Assembly (NCBI GenBank): GCA_030433195.1
Contig: JAUIME010000397.1
Coordinates: 1 to 5,474, forward strand
Origin: a bacterium
Lineage (GTDB): Bacteria > Planctomycetota > JACOTG01 > JAUIME01
Reading direction: 5' to 3'
Length of the DNA: 5,474 nt
Positions 4,452-5,474 of the stretch are shown here, one piece after another. Position 1 is the first letter of the stretch, and each line of letters starts with the position of its first letter. The translations under genes were made by a program, and so were the position numbers. Below the pieces are notes generated by a model that did not search any database, was not told the DNA's origin, and saw only the letters and a program-made list of their open reading frames with translations.

Positions 4452-5474
4452 CTACTTCTTCGCCTGCATCTTCCCCCACGAATCGCGCAGCGAAACCGAA
4501 CGGTTGAAGACCCGTCGCTCCGACGTCGAATCGGGATCGACACAGAAGTACCCGTGCCGTTCGAACTGCACCGGGGCATCGCCGGGCTTCGCGTCGGCGA
4601 GATTCGGCTCGAGCTTGCACGCCTCGAGCGTCTCGAGTGATGCCGGATTGAGGTTGGCGATGTACTCCTCACCCTCCTCGACATCCTCGGGGTCGGGCTT
4701 TGCGAAGAGGTGATCGTAGAGCCGCACCTCCGCATCGACGGCGTGCTCGGCCGACACCCAGTGGATCGTCCCCTTGACCTTGCGACCGTCGGGCGCGTTG
4801 CCGCCACGCGTCTCGGGGTCGTAGGTGCAGCGAAGTTCGACGACGTTCCCGTCGTCGTCTTTCACGACGTCGGTGCAGGTGATGAAGTACGCGTATCGCA
4901 AGCGCACTTCGCGACCGGGCGCGAGCCGGAAGAACTTCCGCGGCGCGTCTTCCATGAAGTCGGTCGCTTCGATGTAGAGCGTGCGCGAGAACGGCACCTT
5001 GCGCTTGCCGGCCGACTCGTCTTCGGGATTGTTGACCGCGTCGAGCTCTTCGACCTGATCCTCGGGATAGTTCTCGATCACGACGCGCAGCGGCCGTAGC
5101 ACACCCATGACCCGATTCGCGCGCTTGTTGAGATCGGCGCGCAGCGCATTCTCGAGGACCGCGTAGTCGATCGTGCTCTTCATCTTCGAGATGCCGATCT
5201 CGGCGCAGAACGCGCGGATGGCCTCGGGCGTATAACCGCGACGCCGCATGCCGACGAGCGTCGGCATACGCGGATCGTCCCAGCCGCTGACGTACCCCTC
5301 CTGCACGAGACGATGCAGCTTGCGCTTGCTCGTGATGCAGAACGTGAGCTCGAGGCGTGCGAACTCGATCTGCCGCGAACGGAAGATGCCGAGGTTTTCG
5401 AGATACCAGTCGTAGAGCGGGCGATGGTTCTCGAACTCGAGCGTACACAGCGAATGGGTGACTTCTTCGATCGA
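4452..5474 (-). CDS. glnS: Glutaminyl-tRNA synthetase, C-terminal 340 residues (5' end outside window)
   Basis: Glutaminyl-tRNA synthetase is a class I enzyme that charges tRNA-Gln with glutamine in the cytoplasm. The visible part (numbered from the window edge) begins within the catalytic domain with THSLCTLEFENHRPLYDWYL (6-25). The KMSKS-equivalent loop follows as ITSKRKL (47-53), with Lys50 in place of the catalytic lysine. Next come VSGWDDPRMPTL (62-73) and RRRGYTPEAI (77-86). The two anticodon-binding beta-barrels then appear as NRVMGVLRPLRVVIENYP (120-137), FMEDAPRKFFRLAPGREVRLRYAY region (174-196), GTIHWVSAEHAVDAEVRLYDHLF region (235-257) and FERHGYFCVDPDS (304-316). The protein ends in MQAKK. 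The visible portion is about 60 percent of the 554-residue E. coli enzyme; the HIGH motif lies outside. The frame is open through the 5474 edge, and GTG at 5306 is an internal valine codon, not a start. GlnRS rather than GluRS indicates direct Gln-tRNA charging in this organism. Identification is secure. Confidence 0.97.
   Translation of the reverse strand, partial: SIEEVTHSLCTLEFENHRPLYDWYLENLGIFRSRQIEFARLELTFCITSKRKLHRLVQEGYVSGWDDPRMPTLVGMRRRGYTPEAIRAFCAEIGISKMKSTIDYAVLENALRADLNKRANRVMGVLRPLRVVIENYPEDQVEELDAVNNPEDESAGKRKVPFSRTLYIEATDFMEDAPRKFFRLAPGREVRLRYAYFITCTDVVKDDDGNVVELRCTYDPETRGGNAPDGRKVKGTIHWVSAEHAVDAEVRLYDHLFAKPDPEDVEEGEEYIANLNPASLETLEACKLEPNLADAKPGDAPVQFERHGYFCVDPDSTSERRVFNRSVSLRDSWGKMQAKK

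Noticed and set aside
5327..5332. Altered KMSKS-type loop in glutaminyl-tRNA synthetase (ITSKRK instead of the E. coli VMSKRK)
   Set aside because: The Ser-Lys core is intact, and the preceding position varies among GlnRS enzymes, so this looks like normal variation.
1..5474. High density of TCGA/CTCGAG-like tetranucleotides across the window
   Set aside because: It occurs in coding and non-coding DNA alike and fits codon choice (TCG, CTC-GAG, GTC-GAC) in a GC-rich genome. Without counts against a background it does not support a special element.

Overview
All five genes in this window lie on the minus strand, so transcription runs from high to low coordinates. The DNA is GC-rich, with strong G/C at third codon positions. 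The visible gene set is a bacterial glutaminyl-tRNA synthetase, an exported sulfatase, a lipoprotein with a propeller-like start and a DUF2167 membrane protein. This fits a GC-rich, free-living Gram-negative-type bacterium. Planctomycetota or a myxobacterium-like lineage is my best guess, but this is inference from gene content and no taxonomic marker was compared.

Layout in the direction of transcription. (1) 5474-4452: C-terminal 340 residues of glutaminyl-tRNA synthetase (glnS); the 5' part lies outside the window. (2) A 57-bp gap with a small perfect hairpin and a Shine-Dalgarno site. (3) 4394-3330: a 354-aa DUF2167-type membrane-anchored protein. (4) 3333-2185: a 382-aa protein with predicted membrane helices and a C-terminal four-cysteine zinc ribbon. 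It begins in an ATGA overlap with gene 3 and has no Shine-Dalgarno site of its own. (5) A 166-bp non-coding leader with a long imperfect hairpin, a possible anti-Shine-Dalgarno segment and a weak promoter candidate. (6) 2018-540: a 492-aa exported sulfatase whose active-site signature is non-canonical. (7) A 37-bp gap. (8) 502-1: the first 167 residues of a lipoprotein that looks like the start of a beta-propeller or S9-peptidase-like protein and runs off the window.

The genes fall into two probable units. glnS, the DUF2167 gene and the zinc-ribbon gene form a tightly spaced group, whose last two members look translationally coupled and may act together in the membrane. The sulfatase and lipoprotein genes form a second pair encoding two exported proteins, preceded by a structured leader. 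The points most worth a second look are the altered sulfatase active site, the coupled DUF2167/zinc-ribbon pair and the structured leader. I see no tRNA, rRNA, CRISPR array, insertion sequence or phage feature, and no non-coding stretch longer than 166 bp.
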